Assembly (NCBI RefSeq): GCF_963975345.1
Contig: NZ_CAXBGE010000001.1
Span: forward strand, 186,001-250,000
DNA from: Maricaulis sp963975345
GTDB lineage: Bacteria > Pseudomonadota > Alphaproteobacteria > Caulobacterales > Maricaulaceae
DNA length: 64,000 nt
Direction: 5' to 3'
Positions 54,634-63,433 of the stretch are shown here, in pieces (the first letter of the stretch is position 1; each line of letters starts with the position of its first letter). The notes beneath the pieces were generated by a model that saw only the letters and a list, made by a program, of their open reading frames with translations, ran no database searches and had not been told where the DNA came from. The position numbers and the translations under genes were made by a program.

Positions 54634-55293
54634 CTATTCGGTTTCGGCCGGCTCTTGCGCCGCCTGACGGATGGCATCGGCGAGAATTTTCGGCTCTTGG
54701 GCGCCAGAAATCGCAAAACGACCGTTGAAAATATAGGTCGGGACACCGGAGACGCCGAGCTTGCGGAAGAAGGCTTCCTCTTCGCGCAGCGCCTTCTCGT
54801 CGAGGTCCGAGCTGAGCAGCTCGGCCGTCAACTCATCATCGAGGCCGGCCGCACCGGCGATCTGGCTCAGCGTGTGGGTATCGCCGATATCGCGGCTGTC
54901 GGCGAAAAAGGCCCGGAACAGACCTTCGGCAGCGGCATCAGCCACACCCTGACCCGCTGCCCAGCGCAGGACGCGATGGGCATTGAGCGTGTTGGGCCGG
55001 ACCGGGATGTCGTCGAAGCGGAATTCAATCCCCGCCGCTGGCGCAGCCTGTTCGAGATGGGCGCGCATTTGGGCCCAGCGTTCGGTGTTTTCACCGGAGA
55101 ATTTGGCCTTCATATACTCGCCATAGGGCCGACCACCGCGGGGCAGGTCCGGGTCGAGCTGGAAGGGGCGCCAGACGGCTTCGACCGGGATTTCCGGCAC
55201 CAGCTTGCGGGCGGCATCCCAATTGCGCTTGCCGAGCCAGCACCAGGGGCAGACCAGATCGGCGACGATATCTACGGAAACTTTATCGGTCAT
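54634..55293 (-). CDS. DsbA-family oxidoreductase (FrnE-like)
   Basis: 219 residues from the ATG at 55293; the longer reading upstream crosses a repeat palindrome. The thioredoxin-like active site is CPWC in DLVCPWCWLGK near residue 16, and the C-terminal GVSGVPTYIFNGRFAISGAQ contains the cis-proline. There is no signal peptide, so it is a cytosolic FrnE/2-hydroxychromene-carboxylate-isomerase-like protein. With both active-site cysteines it should be redox-active. FrnE proteins are linked to oxidative-stress resistance in other bacteria. Confidence 0.88.
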   Translation of the reverse strand: MTDKVSVDIVADLVCPWCWLGKRNWDAARKLVPEIPVEAVWRPFQLDPDLPRGGRPYGEYMKAKFSGENTERWAQMRAHLEQAAPAAGIEFRFDDIPVRPNTLNAHRVLRWAAGQGVADAAAEGLFRAFFADSRDIGDTHTLSQIAGAAGLDDELTAELLSSDLDEKALREEEAFFRKLGVSGVPTYIFNGRFAISGAQEPKILADAIRQAAQEPAETE

Positions 55294-55387
55294 GGCCCCC
55301 AGATAGGACATCTGCTGATCGATTGCGAGAGGCGGGCCGCGCTGTGTGCATATTTCGATGCGGGCAGATCGATAGGCCGGCCGGTTC

Positions 55388-55442
55388 GTCATCCCCCGCA
55401 TGCAGCTACACGCCAATGGAGACTGCATGAGCGGGGGATGAC
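55388..55442. repeat. GTCATCC palindrome (REP-like) upstream of the FrnE-like gene
   Basis: GTCATCCCCCGC with ATGCAG (55388-55405) is mirrored by CTGCAT (55423-55428) and GCGGGGGATGAC (55431-55442). It shares the GTCATCCC end with repeat units at 42516-42598 and 59751-59866. Confidence 0.7.
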
Positions 55443-55473
55443 TCCCACCGGCCACCCAGCGACCGAGGCGGGC

Positions 55474-55692
55474 TCAGACGATAATGTCGAGCGTGGTCCG
55501 CATCATGTCGTCAGCGACCTTGACCATTTCTGCGGACGCCTTCTGGGCGGTTTCCGCCCGTTTGACCGCAATCACAGCCTGAATAATGCCTTCGCCTTTG
55601 GCCGCGGCATTGACGAGCCGTTCGGACGCCGCCCCAGCTTGGGCTTGGGCGTTCAACATGCCGGAGACGGCGGTATCGAGAGCAATATTCAT
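55474..55692 (-). CDS. Small flagellar-rod/hook-like protein
   Basis: 72 residues. The N-terminal IALDTAVSGMLNAQAQAGAAS resembles the start of flagellar axial proteins (FlgB/C/F/G/E), and the C-terminal EMVKVADDMMRTTLDIIV resembles their C-terminal helix. The central globular part of those proteins is absent, so this is essentially the two terminal helices fused. Such mini-proteins exist in Caulobacterales. No other flagellar structural gene is next to it. A role in the flagellar axis is inference. Confidence 0.65.
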   Translation of the reverse strand: MNIALDTAVSGMLNAQAQAGAASERLVNAAAKGEGIIQAVIAVKRAETAQKASAEMVKVADDMMRTTLDIIV

Positions 55693-55823
55693 ACGCGCAG
55701 GCTAGCAGGCGGGTCGGGATCGGGCGATCTGAATGCGTTTCCAGGGTGAATGCCGGCTTAACCCGCGATTGACCCGGCTCGTCATTGCTCCAGTATGACC
55801 GCAGGAAAATATCGGGGACATTC

Positions 55824-57281
55824 ATGACATTCATCCTGCGCCTGATCGCGACGATCCTGGGGCTCGCCGTGCTGGCGATTGGCGGCCTTATCTGGTGGGG
55901 CTGGGCGCCGGATATTCCCCATGATGAACTCGTCGCCAAATACGGTCAGCCGCCATCGCAATTCGTGCAGCTGTCCTCGGGCGTCACCGTGCATATGCGC
56001 GATGAAGGCTGTGCGGACTGCCCCGCAGTTTTCCTGATCCATGGCTCCAATGCCTCGCTGCAGACTTGGGAGCGTTGGGCCGGATTGCTCGGCGAGCAAT
56101 GGCGCGTGGTCTCGATCGACATGCCCGGTCACGGGCTGACCGGTGCGACCAATGACGGCGATTATTCGATTGAGCGCGCCGCCGGCATTGTCGAGGAAGT
56201 GCGGGCATTTCTGGGGATTGAACAGTTTAATCTCGCCGGCAATTCACGCGGCGGCGCCATCGCGCTGAACTATGCGGTCGCCCATCCCGAGCGCTTGATC
56301 AGTCTGGCTTTGATCGACGCCTCCGGTGCGCCCTGGCCGCCAGCTGATCCGGACAAGGAGACGCCCTTCATCTACACGCTGACGGCCAATCCGCAGATCG
56401 CGCGGGCGCTCAAGAACTTCCTGCCGCGTCCCCTGGTCGAGCAGGCCTTGCGTGACGCCTTCTCCGATCAGACTGTTGTCACCGAGCCGATGATTGATCG
56501 CTATTACGAACTGATCCGGCACCCCGGCAATCGTGATGCAACGCTGGAACGCGCACAAATGGCCTATTCGCTCGACGCGTTCAATCAGGCGGCAAGCCTG
56601 ACGATGCCGGTCTTGATCATGTGGGGCGAGGACGACCATCTGGTCCCGATTTCGCTGGCGGGGGAGTTTGCCGAGGCCATACCCCAAGCCCAGACGGTGA
56701 CCTATCCCGGCGTCGGCCACACGCCGATGGAGGAGATTCCCGAACAGAGCGCCACCGATTACCAGCTCTTCCTCGAGGCGGCTGCTGCCCCGACGGCAGC
56801 GCCCGCAACGCAGACTGCGGCGTCGGGCCAACACCAGCCGGGCACGGCGCTGTTCGGCTATTACATGCCATTGCAGGATCCACCGGTTCGGGCCGGCGAT
56901 TGGGTGCTGGAAACCTTCTATCTCGGCTCCGACTGGGAGGTGGACCCCTGGGTGGCTGACCACCAGGCCACCGAATACCCGCCGGCCGCCTTCGATTTCT
57001 CCGACCCGACCAGTGAATGGGTCCAGGGCGAGATCGGCGGCGGTTATGCGCGCCGGCTCAGGGTCTGGCCCGGCGATCTTGTTGTCACATCCGACAGTAT
57101 CGCCTTCGATGCGGTGTCCGACGAATTGGGCGTGGTCAGCTTTCGCGGTCGGTATCGCCGCGAGCTGATCCTCGCTGCCGAGGCTTCCGGAAGCACTGAC
57201 GAGGCCGTGTTGGAAGGCGTGTTGACGATTGACGGCGTTGTCTACGAGAATCTGCGCTTCGGCTGGTTCGCGGGGGACTGA
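55824..57281 (+). CDS. Alpha/beta hydrolase with membrane anchor and extra C-terminal domain
   Basis: 485 residues from the ATG at 55824. An N-terminal membrane span (about 5-27) is followed by an alpha/beta-hydrolase domain: oxyanion HGSNAS, nucleophile GNSRGG (Ser near 144), acid in GEDDHLVP near 275 and His in GVGHTPMEE near 302. After a proline/alanine linker (about 325-348) comes a domain of about 135 residues I do not recognise, rich in Trp, Tyr and Asp. The catalytic triad is complete; the substrate is unknown. Expected to face the periplasm. Confidence 0.85.
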   Translation: MTFILRLIATILGLAVLAIGGLIWWGWAPDIPHDELVAKYGQPPSQFVQLSSGVTVHMRDEGCADCPAVFLIHGSNASLQTWERWAGLLGEQWRVVSIDMPGHGLTGATNDGDYSIERAAGIVEEVRAFLGIEQFNLAGNSRGGAIALNYAVAHPERLISLALIDASGAPWPPADPDKETPFIYTLTANPQIARALKNFLPRPLVEQALRDAFSDQTVVTEPMIDRYYELIRHPGNRDATLERAQMAYSLDAFNQAASLTMPVLIMWGEDDHLVPISLAGEFAEAIPQAQTVTYPGVGHTPMEEIPEQSATDYQLFLEAAAAPTAAPATQTAASGQHQPGTALFGYYMPLQDPPVRAGDWVLETFYLGSDWEVDPWVADHQATEYPPAAFDFSDPTSEWVQGEIGGGYARRLRVWPGDLVVTSDSIAFDAVSDELGVVSFRGRYRRELILAAEASGSTDEAVLEGVLTIDGVVYENLRFGWFAGD

Positions 57282-57361
57282 GTTCAGCCCAATACCGCTT
57301 GCGCAATTTTCGTCATGTGGAATCTTGCGTCACATGGGGGGGCCAGTCCGGTCCCTGATTC

Positions 57362-57386
57362 GGGCCTAGCCGACCGGCCCCTTTTT
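57362..57386 (+). terminator. Weak terminator after the alpha/beta hydrolase gene
   Basis: GGGCC (57362-57366) pairs with GGCCC (57376-57380), followed by five T residues. The stem is short. Confidence 0.4.
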
Positions 57387-57415
57387 CCAGGTCGGCTAAT
57401 GATGAGGTTGAATTG

Positions 57416-57985
57416 ATGTCCGCTCCTACCCAAACCGCGCTCAAGGTCGAGTTCGAGCTGAGCGAAGCCGATCTGGATTTCTTCCGGGCCCGGCTCGCCA
57501 AGGCCCGCGATGCGCGCGCCGCCGATGACGAAGCCGTCATCCTCGAGGGCGTGGCAGCGATGAGCCAGCAGGCGATGGCCGCCAATCCGCCGACCTTTGT
57601 TCGCGATCGGATCGCGCAGCTCGGCCCGCTGGTCGCGATGCTGCGCGATGCCGACTGGCGTCTGGCCGGTGACGATCGCAAGCGCGTCCTCGATGCGCTT
57701 GCCTATTTCGCCGATCCGGACGATCTGATCCCCGATTCGACGCCCGGCATTGGCTATATCGACGATGCGATCATGATCGAGCTGGTCTCCAATGCCTTGG
57801 CGCCCGAGCTTGAAGCCTATGATGATTTCGTCGCTCACCGCGATGAACTCGCGGCCGGCGCCAAGGATCTGCCCTCGCTCGACGATGCCCGCGCCGTGAT
57901 GCAATCGCGCATGCGCCGCCGCCGCTCCCGTTCACGGGCAGGCGGAAGCTGGTCGCACTCGACCAGCGTCACGCACTACTTCTAG
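57416..57985 (+). CDS. DUF1232 (YkvA-like) protein
   Basis: 189 residues from the ATG at 57416, with GAGG upstream. The DUF1232 core is DDRKRVLDALAYFADPDDLIPDSTPGIGYIDDAIMIELV by pattern (about 87-125), with the FxDPxDxIPD motif. The N-terminus is helical and the C-terminus basic. Members are small membrane-associated or cytosolic proteins of unknown function. It converges on the aminotransferase gene with no spacer, three bases apart. Confidence 0.85.
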   Translation: MSAPTQTALKVEFELSEADLDFFRARLAKARDARAADDEAVILEGVAAMSQQAMAANPPTFVRDRIAQLGPLVAMLRDADWRLAGDDRKRVLDALAYFADPDDLIPDSTPGIGYIDDAIMIELVSNALAPELEAYDDFVAHRDELAAGAKDLPSLDDARAVMQSRMRRRRSRSRAGGSWSHSTSVTHYF

Positions 57986-57988
57986 AAT

Positions 57989-59182
57989 TTACACAGCGCG
58001 AATAGCGGGTTGGCGGGTTTTCAGGAACTCGCCAACCCCGCGTGCCGCTTGGCGGATGCGTTGCTCGTTCTCGACCAGGGCCAGACGCACATAACCCTCG
58101 CCATGCTCGCCGAAACCAATCCCCGGCGCGACGGCGACGCCGGCCTCTTCCATCAATTGCTTGGCAAATTCCAGCGAGCCCATCGCCTCGCATCCGTCCG
58201 GCAAGGGCGCCCAGGCGAACATCGAAGCCTCGGGCACCGGGATTTTCCAACCGATCCGGCCGAAGCTCTCCACCAACACATCGCGGCGATGCTTGTAGAT
58301 CGCCCGCATCTCGTCGACGCAGTCCTGCGGCCCGTCGAGCGCGGCACAGGCGGCGACCTGAACCGGCGTATAGGCGCCGTAATCGAGATAGGATTTGACC
58401 CGCGCCAGCGCGGCGACGAGGCGCGGTGAGCCGGCCGCGAAGCCGACCCGGAATCCGGCCATCGAATAGGTCTTGGACATCGAGGTAAATTCGATTGTCC
58501 GTTCCTTGGCGCCCTCGATCTGCAGCATGGACGGGGTCGGCGTATCGCCGAAATAGACCTCGGCATAGGCCAGATCCGACAGGATGAAGAGATCGTGCTC
58601 TCTCGCGAATTCGACCACCTGTTTATAGAAATCCAGTGTGGCGGTCTGTGCGGTGGGGTTGGAGGGATAACACACCACCACGGCAATCGGCTTGGGAACC
58701 GTATGCCTCACTGCATGCTTGAGCCCGCGCAGATACTCATCCGGTGAGGCCGCGTTGACATGCCGGATCGTGCCGCCGGCAATCAGAAATCCGAATGTGT
58801 GGATCGGATAGGACGGGCTGGGCGCCAGCACGACGTCGCCGGGTGCCGTGATCGCCTGGGCCAGATTGGCGAAGCCCTCTTTGGAGCCCAGCGTGACGAT
58901 GACCTCGCTATCGGGGTCGAGCTCGACATCAAAGCGCCGCTTGTAATAGCGCGCCTGCGCCTTGCGCAGGCCGGGGATGCCGCGCGAAGCGGAATAGCCA
59001 TTCGTGTGCGGCTTGTCAGCCGTCTCCTTGAGCTTGGCCAGGACATGCGCCGGGGTCGGCAGATCCGGATTGCCCATGCCGAAATCGATGATGTCAGCGC
59101 CTTTTGCCCGCAATTGGGCCTTGAGGCGATTGACTTCTTCGAAAACATAAGGCGGAAGGCGCTTGGTGCGGTGAAATTCCAT
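57989..59182 (-). CDS. alaC: AlaC/LL-diaminopimelate-type class I aminotransferase
   Basis: 397 residues from the ATG at 59182; in-frame codons upstream run into a repeat and are rejected. The fold-type I PLP enzyme starts FHRTKRLPPYVFEEVNRLK, as in AlaC. The PLP lysine is in SMSKTYSMAGFRVGF near residue 234, with NPDLPTP, GYSASRGIPGLR and CYPSNPTAQ earlier. Family members make alanine from pyruvate and glutamate. A plain aspartate or diaminopimelate aminotransferase is possible. Confidence 0.88.
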   Translation of the reverse strand: MEFHRTKRLPPYVFEEVNRLKAQLRAKGADIIDFGMGNPDLPTPAHVLAKLKETADKPHTNGYSASRGIPGLRKAQARYYKRRFDVELDPDSEVIVTLGSKEGFANLAQAITAPGDVVLAPSPSYPIHTFGFLIAGGTIRHVNAASPDEYLRGLKHAVRHTVPKPIAVVVCYPSNPTAQTATLDFYKQVVEFAREHDLFILSDLAYAEVYFGDTPTPSMLQIEGAKERTIEFTSMSKTYSMAGFRVGFAAGSPRLVAALARVKSYLDYGAYTPVQVAACAALDGPQDCVDEMRAIYKHRRDVLVESFGRIGWKIPVPEASMFAWAPLPDGCEAMGSLEFAKQLMEEAGVAVAPGIGFGEHGEGYVRLALVENEQRIRQAARGVGEFLKTRQPAIRAV

Positions 59183-59267
59183 CGTTTTGTCCGGTATTTG
59201 TCGAATATATAACCATAGAAGCGTGCTGTTGCGAGTTTCGCAAGAGCGGCTCGGCAGCGCGGGGCGA

Positions 59268-59358
59268 AAATGGGGACAGGTATATTTAACGCGCAATCTG
59301 TCCGGTGTGCCCGCCAAGCGCCGTGGAGCGGGCGCGTTAAATATACCTGTCCCCATTT
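59268..59358. repeat. Perfect 26-bp inverted repeat with 39-bp centre (MITE-like)
   Basis: Arms at 59268-59293 and 59333-59358 are exact reverse complements and begin AAATGGGGACAGG. Arms of this type recur in bacterial REP/MITE elements associated with small transposases (from memory, not checked). The element lies directly next to composite repeat copy B, upstream of the aminotransferase gene. Confidence 0.85.
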
Positions 59359-59364
59359 CACGTT

Positions 59365-60020
59365 GCACCAAAATCTCCACGCGGCTTGCCGCTGGAGGGA
59401 TAAGGGGTCACCTCGCGATGGGAGGTGTGTGGGACGCCGGCGGATTCCGGAGTTGAAGTTGAGTTGAGTGTGACATCCGTGACGTCCCACCAATTCTTCC
59501 TGGAAAAGATGGGAGATTTGGTCGGACGCCTTGCGGCCCCCGTCTCGAAATATTCAGGGATGCACGGTCGAGCCCTGATGCCGCTCTTCCCCAATCATGG
59601 CCTCACCGGAACTTGGGCTGTCAAACCTCCGCCCGGACGAGCTCCACTCTCCCGATCGCCGCAAATGACTGAGCTCACGCCTCCCGTGCGACCGGAACAG
59701 CTGAAGTATGCGCGCAGGTTTGGGGGGTGGGGATAAACTGACCGATAAATCGTCATCCCAGCGCAGGCTGGGACCCAGTTCGTAGAGCGGAGGCGAGCGA
59801 AAATTGGCGCTACATCAAATAGATGCCGGTGCGTGAATCTGGGTCCCAGCCTGCGCTGGGATGACGATATTTTGTAGCTTGGATGCTGGATAAGGAGCGA
59901 ATACGACGCCTCCCCAAGCACACCACTTCCCCCGGAGGAGCGCAGCGAATTCCGGGGCCGGCCATTTGTTGGCAAGCTGGCTGTATTCTCCTCCGGCAGG
60001 CCCCGGAACAAGTCCGGGGA
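59365..60020. repeat. Composite intergenic repeat, copy B (no gene)
   Basis: The gap between the aminotransferase and the DsbA-like gene holds, in inverted order relative to copy A: a GTGGAGATTTT...GTGGGACGTC block (59365-59490), a CGCCCGGACG...TATCCCC block (59630-59736), a GTCATCC palindrome (59751-59866) and a CTTCCCCCGG block (59925-60020). The relative order of units matches copy A (42351-42964). I see no credible gene; frames open here are shared with copy A but change mostly amino acids. Confidence 0.8.
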
Positions 60021-60060
60021 AATTAGGTGTGGTGAATCTGGGCGTGCAACCCCGGCCGCT

Positions 60061-60735
60061 TCAGCACCAGCTGGCTTGATTCGCCGGTGGATTGCGCAGC
60101 AATTCATGTACATTCGCCTCGATCAGCCGGTAGCCGACATTGCCGAACAGGCGCTGGCGGCCCTCATTCATCACAAAGGTCGGGCTGCCCTTGATGCCCT
60201 GGTCGCTGCAGATCTGGTAGTCGCGCAGCAGCGCCGTCAAGGCTTCGGAGGAGCAGAGTTTCTCCTCGATCCGGCTGCACTCAACGCCGAGCTCGTCGGA
60301 AATCGAGCACTGGACCGCAAAGCTGGAAATATCACGGCCATGCTGGAAGAAGGCGCAGCGCAGCGCCCAGGCGGCTTTGGTCGAGGCGCGATCAGCCCAG
60401 CCCGGCGCCTGGCCATCCTCCGCCTCGATCAACTCGATCGCCTTGACGAATAGATGCGCACTGGCCGAGGAGCGCGGCTGTGCATCGAGCCAGACGCGCG
60501 GATGTAGTTCAACATGGGGAAATGACCCCACCACCTCGCGCAAATGCGCATTGAACCCCTCAAACCCCTTGGCCCCCTCGATCTTGCCCCAGGCATCGGG
60601 GAAGACGGAACAGAAATGCGGCTCGAATTCTATTTGTGCACCGAAGTCGGCGACCAGCTGATCCAGCCGCCGCTGCCCGATATAGGCCCAGACGCAGAGC
60701 AGGTCGGAATAATAGGCGATCTTGACGGGGGGCAT
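60061..60735 (-). CDS. DsbA-like protein with CxxA active site
   Basis: 224 residues. The thioredoxin-fold start is YYSDLLCVWAYIGQRRLD, where the active-site pair reads CVWA, so only one cysteine (near 14) is kept. The later IKGSPTFVMNEGRQRLFG carries the cis-proline. There is no signal peptide. With one cysteine it is more likely a glutathione-transferase-kappa or HCCA-isomerase-like enzyme than a disulfide oxidase. It is transcribed away from the hypothetical gene at 60922. Confidence 0.78.
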   Translation of the reverse strand: MPPVKIAYYSDLLCVWAYIGQRRLDQLVADFGAQIEFEPHFCSVFPDAWGKIEGAKGFEGFNAHLREVVGSFPHVELHPRVWLDAQPRSSASAHLFVKAIELIEAEDGQAPGWADRASTKAAWALRCAFFQHGRDISSFAVQCSISDELGVECSRIEEKLCSSEALTALLRDYQICSDQGIKGSPTFVMNEGRQRLFGNVGYRLIEANVHELLRNPPANQASWC

Positions 60736-60921
60736 GGGCGCGGTCCTGAGTGTAGGGAGCGGTGACGTCTAGTTTGCCCGAAATGACGCGGGATTGCGAT
60801 GCGGCAATTGGCACAGGGACGAAGCGGTAATCTCCGGCGTGTTGAGCACAAGCGCCCCCGGTCTTGACCCACGGGCAGGCATGCCCGTTGATGGTGCGCG
60901 TCAATGCCAAGTGGAGCGACC

Positions 60922-61668
60922 ATGACCCAGACCGGTGATCCATCGCTGATTTCCGACATACGCTATTTCCTTGGTGGCCAAAACAGCTACCTCAGGGATT
61001 TCGAGCTGGATGCATTCGGGCGGCGCCTGGCATTCTGGCTCAACACTGAAGGCATCTCGCTCGGCGCATACCACTCGCTCTACCTTCTGTTCTCCCCCTC
61101 GGTGAACGCCGGCGATGTCGTGTATTCCGACATCGCAGCGTTCTGGTGGCACCGCTATGTGAGCGTTGGCGTTCCTCGGCAGTTTCCGAACATACCGGAC
61201 GCGTTGAGCCTGGGCCGGACCCGGACATGTGAGGCATTGTGTGCGCTCTGCCCGCAAGACAAGGAACGGATCGAGGCCGCCTGCAGATATGTCGAAGCGG
61301 TGGGGGATTCCATTCGTTTCACCGTTCTGGAGTCAAAGTTGAAGGACTCCATTCTGCGCGCAGCCGTGACGATCGGTGTGTTTCCGGAACCCTCCCATCT
61401 TCATGTTTCGATTGAGGATCGAAGCTCCGGAATTGTGCTGGAAAGCCTCCCGGTACCGATAGGCTTTTATGACAGGGTCTTCGATCTGGCCGGACGTATC
61501 CGGCGAGAGGGCGATGAAATTATTCTTGAGGCGCGGACGTCCTTCAGCGGATCAAGCGCCGCCGCAGAATCCGGATGGCCACTGCGCAGTGCCGTCGCCG
61601 AGTTCTCACCGCTGCCGACCGGCGCTGTCTGTTCGTCGCGGGTACGCCGGTTTGGGAAGGCGAAGTGA
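60922..61668 (+). CDS. Protein of unknown function
   Basis: 248 residues from the ATG at 60922, with GTGGAGCG upstream. There is no signal peptide or membrane span. It has several cysteines (TCEALCALCPQDKE near residue 100) and a mixed alpha/beta composition, with LHVSIEDRSSGIVLE in the second half. I recognise no family. It converges on ubiD with seven bases between the stops. Confidence 0.65.
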   Translation: MTQTGDPSLISDIRYFLGGQNSYLRDFELDAFGRRLAFWLNTEGISLGAYHSLYLLFSPSVNAGDVVYSDIAAFWWHRYVSVGVPRQFPNIPDALSLGRTRTCEALCALCPQDKERIEAACRYVEAVGDSIRFTVLESKLKDSILRAAVTIGVFPEPSHLHVSIEDRSSGIVLESLPVPIGFYDRVFDLAGRIRREGDEIILEARTSFSGSSAAAESGWPLRSAVAEFSPLPTGAVCSSRVRRFGKAK

Positions 61669-61675
61669 AATTCGG

Positions 61676-63175
61676 CTAAAGCCCCAACTCCCCCCACATC
61701 GCATCCACCTTGGCCTTCGTCGCATCATCCATATCCAGCAGCGCGCCCCATTCACGCTTGGTCTCGTTTCCGATCTTGTTGGTCGCATCGAGCCCGATCT
61801 TGCTGCCGAGCCCGGAGACCGGCGAGGCGAAATCCAGATAGTCGATCGGGGTGTTTTCGACGGTGACGATGTCGCGGGCCGGGTCCATGCGTGTGCTCAC
61901 GGCCCACATCACGTCTTTCCAGTCGCGCGGGTTGATGTCCGCGTCCACGACGATGATCCATTTGGTGTACATGAACTGGCGCAGGAAGGACCAGGCGCCC
62001 ATCATCACGCGCTTGGCATGGCCGGCATAGGCCTTCTTCATCGAGATGACGGCGATGCGGTAGGAACAGCCCTCGGGCGGCAGCCAGAAATCGAGGATTT
62101 CCGGATATTGCTGTTGCAGCAGCGGGATGAAGACCTCGTTGAGGGCTTCGCCGAGCACGGACGGCTCGTCCGGCGGACGGCCGGTATAGGTGGACAGATA
62201 GATCGGATCCTTGCGCATGGTGATGGCGCTGATCCTGAAGACCGGGAAATGCTCGACGGAATTATAGTATCCCGTGTGGTCGCCATAGGGGCCTTCGGGC
62301 CCATATTCGTCGAGCATGACATGGCCTTCGAGCACGATCTCGGCCTCGGCGGGCACTTTCAGCGGCACGGTCTTGCAATCGACCAGCTCGACCTTCTGGC
62401 CACGCAGGATACCGGCGAACTGGTATTCCGACAGCGTGTCGGGGATCGGCGTGACGGCGGCGAGAATGGTGCCGGGATCGGCACCGAGCACGACGGCGCA
62501 GGGCAGGGGATCGGGCTTCTTGTCTTTCCAGCGGGCGAAATGCTGGGCCCCGCCGCGATGCTTGAGCCAGCGCATCAAAGTGCGGTCCTTGCCCAGCTTC
62601 TGCATGCGGTAAATGCCGAGATTATAGTCATCCTGCTTGTCGGATGAGGGCCCCTTGGTGACGACCAGCGGCCAGGTGATCAGCGGTGCGGGCTCGCCCG
62701 GCCAGCAGGTCTGGATCGGCAGACGGTCGAGATCGATCTCATCGCCGGTCAGCACGACATCCTGGCAAGGCGCGGACTTCACGGTTTTTGGCTTCATCGA
62801 CAGCACGGTTTTGGCCAGGGGCAACATGTCGATGGCGCCCTTGAGGTCGGCGGGCGGTTCGGGCTGGCGCAGGAAGGCGAGCAATTCACCGACCTCGCGC
62901 AGCTCTCCGGCCGTCGAGCGCGGCTTGCCGCCGAGCGTCACCGCTTGGGCGACGCGGCGCACCGTGCCGAACAGATTGACCAGAACCGGCATCTCGCTTT
63001 TGACGCCGTGCTCATTGACGACATTCTCGAACAATAGCGCCGGGCCGCCGGCGTGCAGCGTGCGCTTGTGGATCTCGGTGATCTCCAGATCGGTCGAGAC
63101 CTGCGTCGTGATGCGCACGAGATCGCCGTCGCGTTCAAGCTGGTCGATGAAGTCGCGCAGGGATTTATAGGCCAT
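61676..63175 (-). CDS. ubiD: UbiD-family prenylated-FMN decarboxylase
   Basis: 499 residues. It begins YKSLRDFIDQLERDGDLVRI and has HKRTLHAGGPALLFENVV near residue 36, GIYRMQKLGKDRTLMRW near 190 and GPYGDHTGYYNSVEHFPV near 290, all UbiD features. UbiD removes the carboxyl group of 4-hydroxy-3-polyprenylbenzoate in ubiquinone synthesis, with prenylated FMN. The partner gene ubiX is not in the window. Confidence 0.94.
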   Translation of the reverse strand: MAYKSLRDFIDQLERDGDLVRITTQVSTDLEITEIHKRTLHAGGPALLFENVVNEHGVKSEMPVLVNLFGTVRRVAQAVTLGGKPRSTAGELREVGELLAFLRQPEPPADLKGAIDMLPLAKTVLSMKPKTVKSAPCQDVVLTGDEIDLDRLPIQTCWPGEPAPLITWPLVVTKGPSSDKQDDYNLGIYRMQKLGKDRTLMRWLKHRGGAQHFARWKDKKPDPLPCAVVLGADPGTILAAVTPIPDTLSEYQFAGILRGQKVELVDCKTVPLKVPAEAEIVLEGHVMLDEYGPEGPYGDHTGYYNSVEHFPVFRISAITMRKDPIYLSTYTGRPPDEPSVLGEALNEVFIPLLQQQYPEILDFWLPPEGCSYRIAVISMKKAYAGHAKRVMMGAWSFLRQFMYTKWIIVVDADINPRDWKDVMWAVSTRMDPARDIVTVENTPIDYLDFASPVSGLGSKIGLDATNKIGNETKREWGALLDMDDATKAKVDAMWGELGL

Positions 63176-63433
63176 GTCTCAGTCTCGCTTGCACCTTGTG
63201 TTGAAACTGCCTCTTCGCTGCACAAATTGCCAGTGCGCGATGCGCCGCATCCGCGCTGGGCCGGGCGAAAAAGCTGATTTGCGGCGGGCCTTTGCCACCG
63301 TCGGTCCGGTTAGAATACCAAGCATGTCTCGGTTTTTAGCCTTGTTTGATTGAAATTATCCCGATTGCCGAGACGAAGCCTTCAAGACTTCTCGCTAGTC
63401 AGCAGCGAACGGAAATTGGCACGGGTCGCGTTT

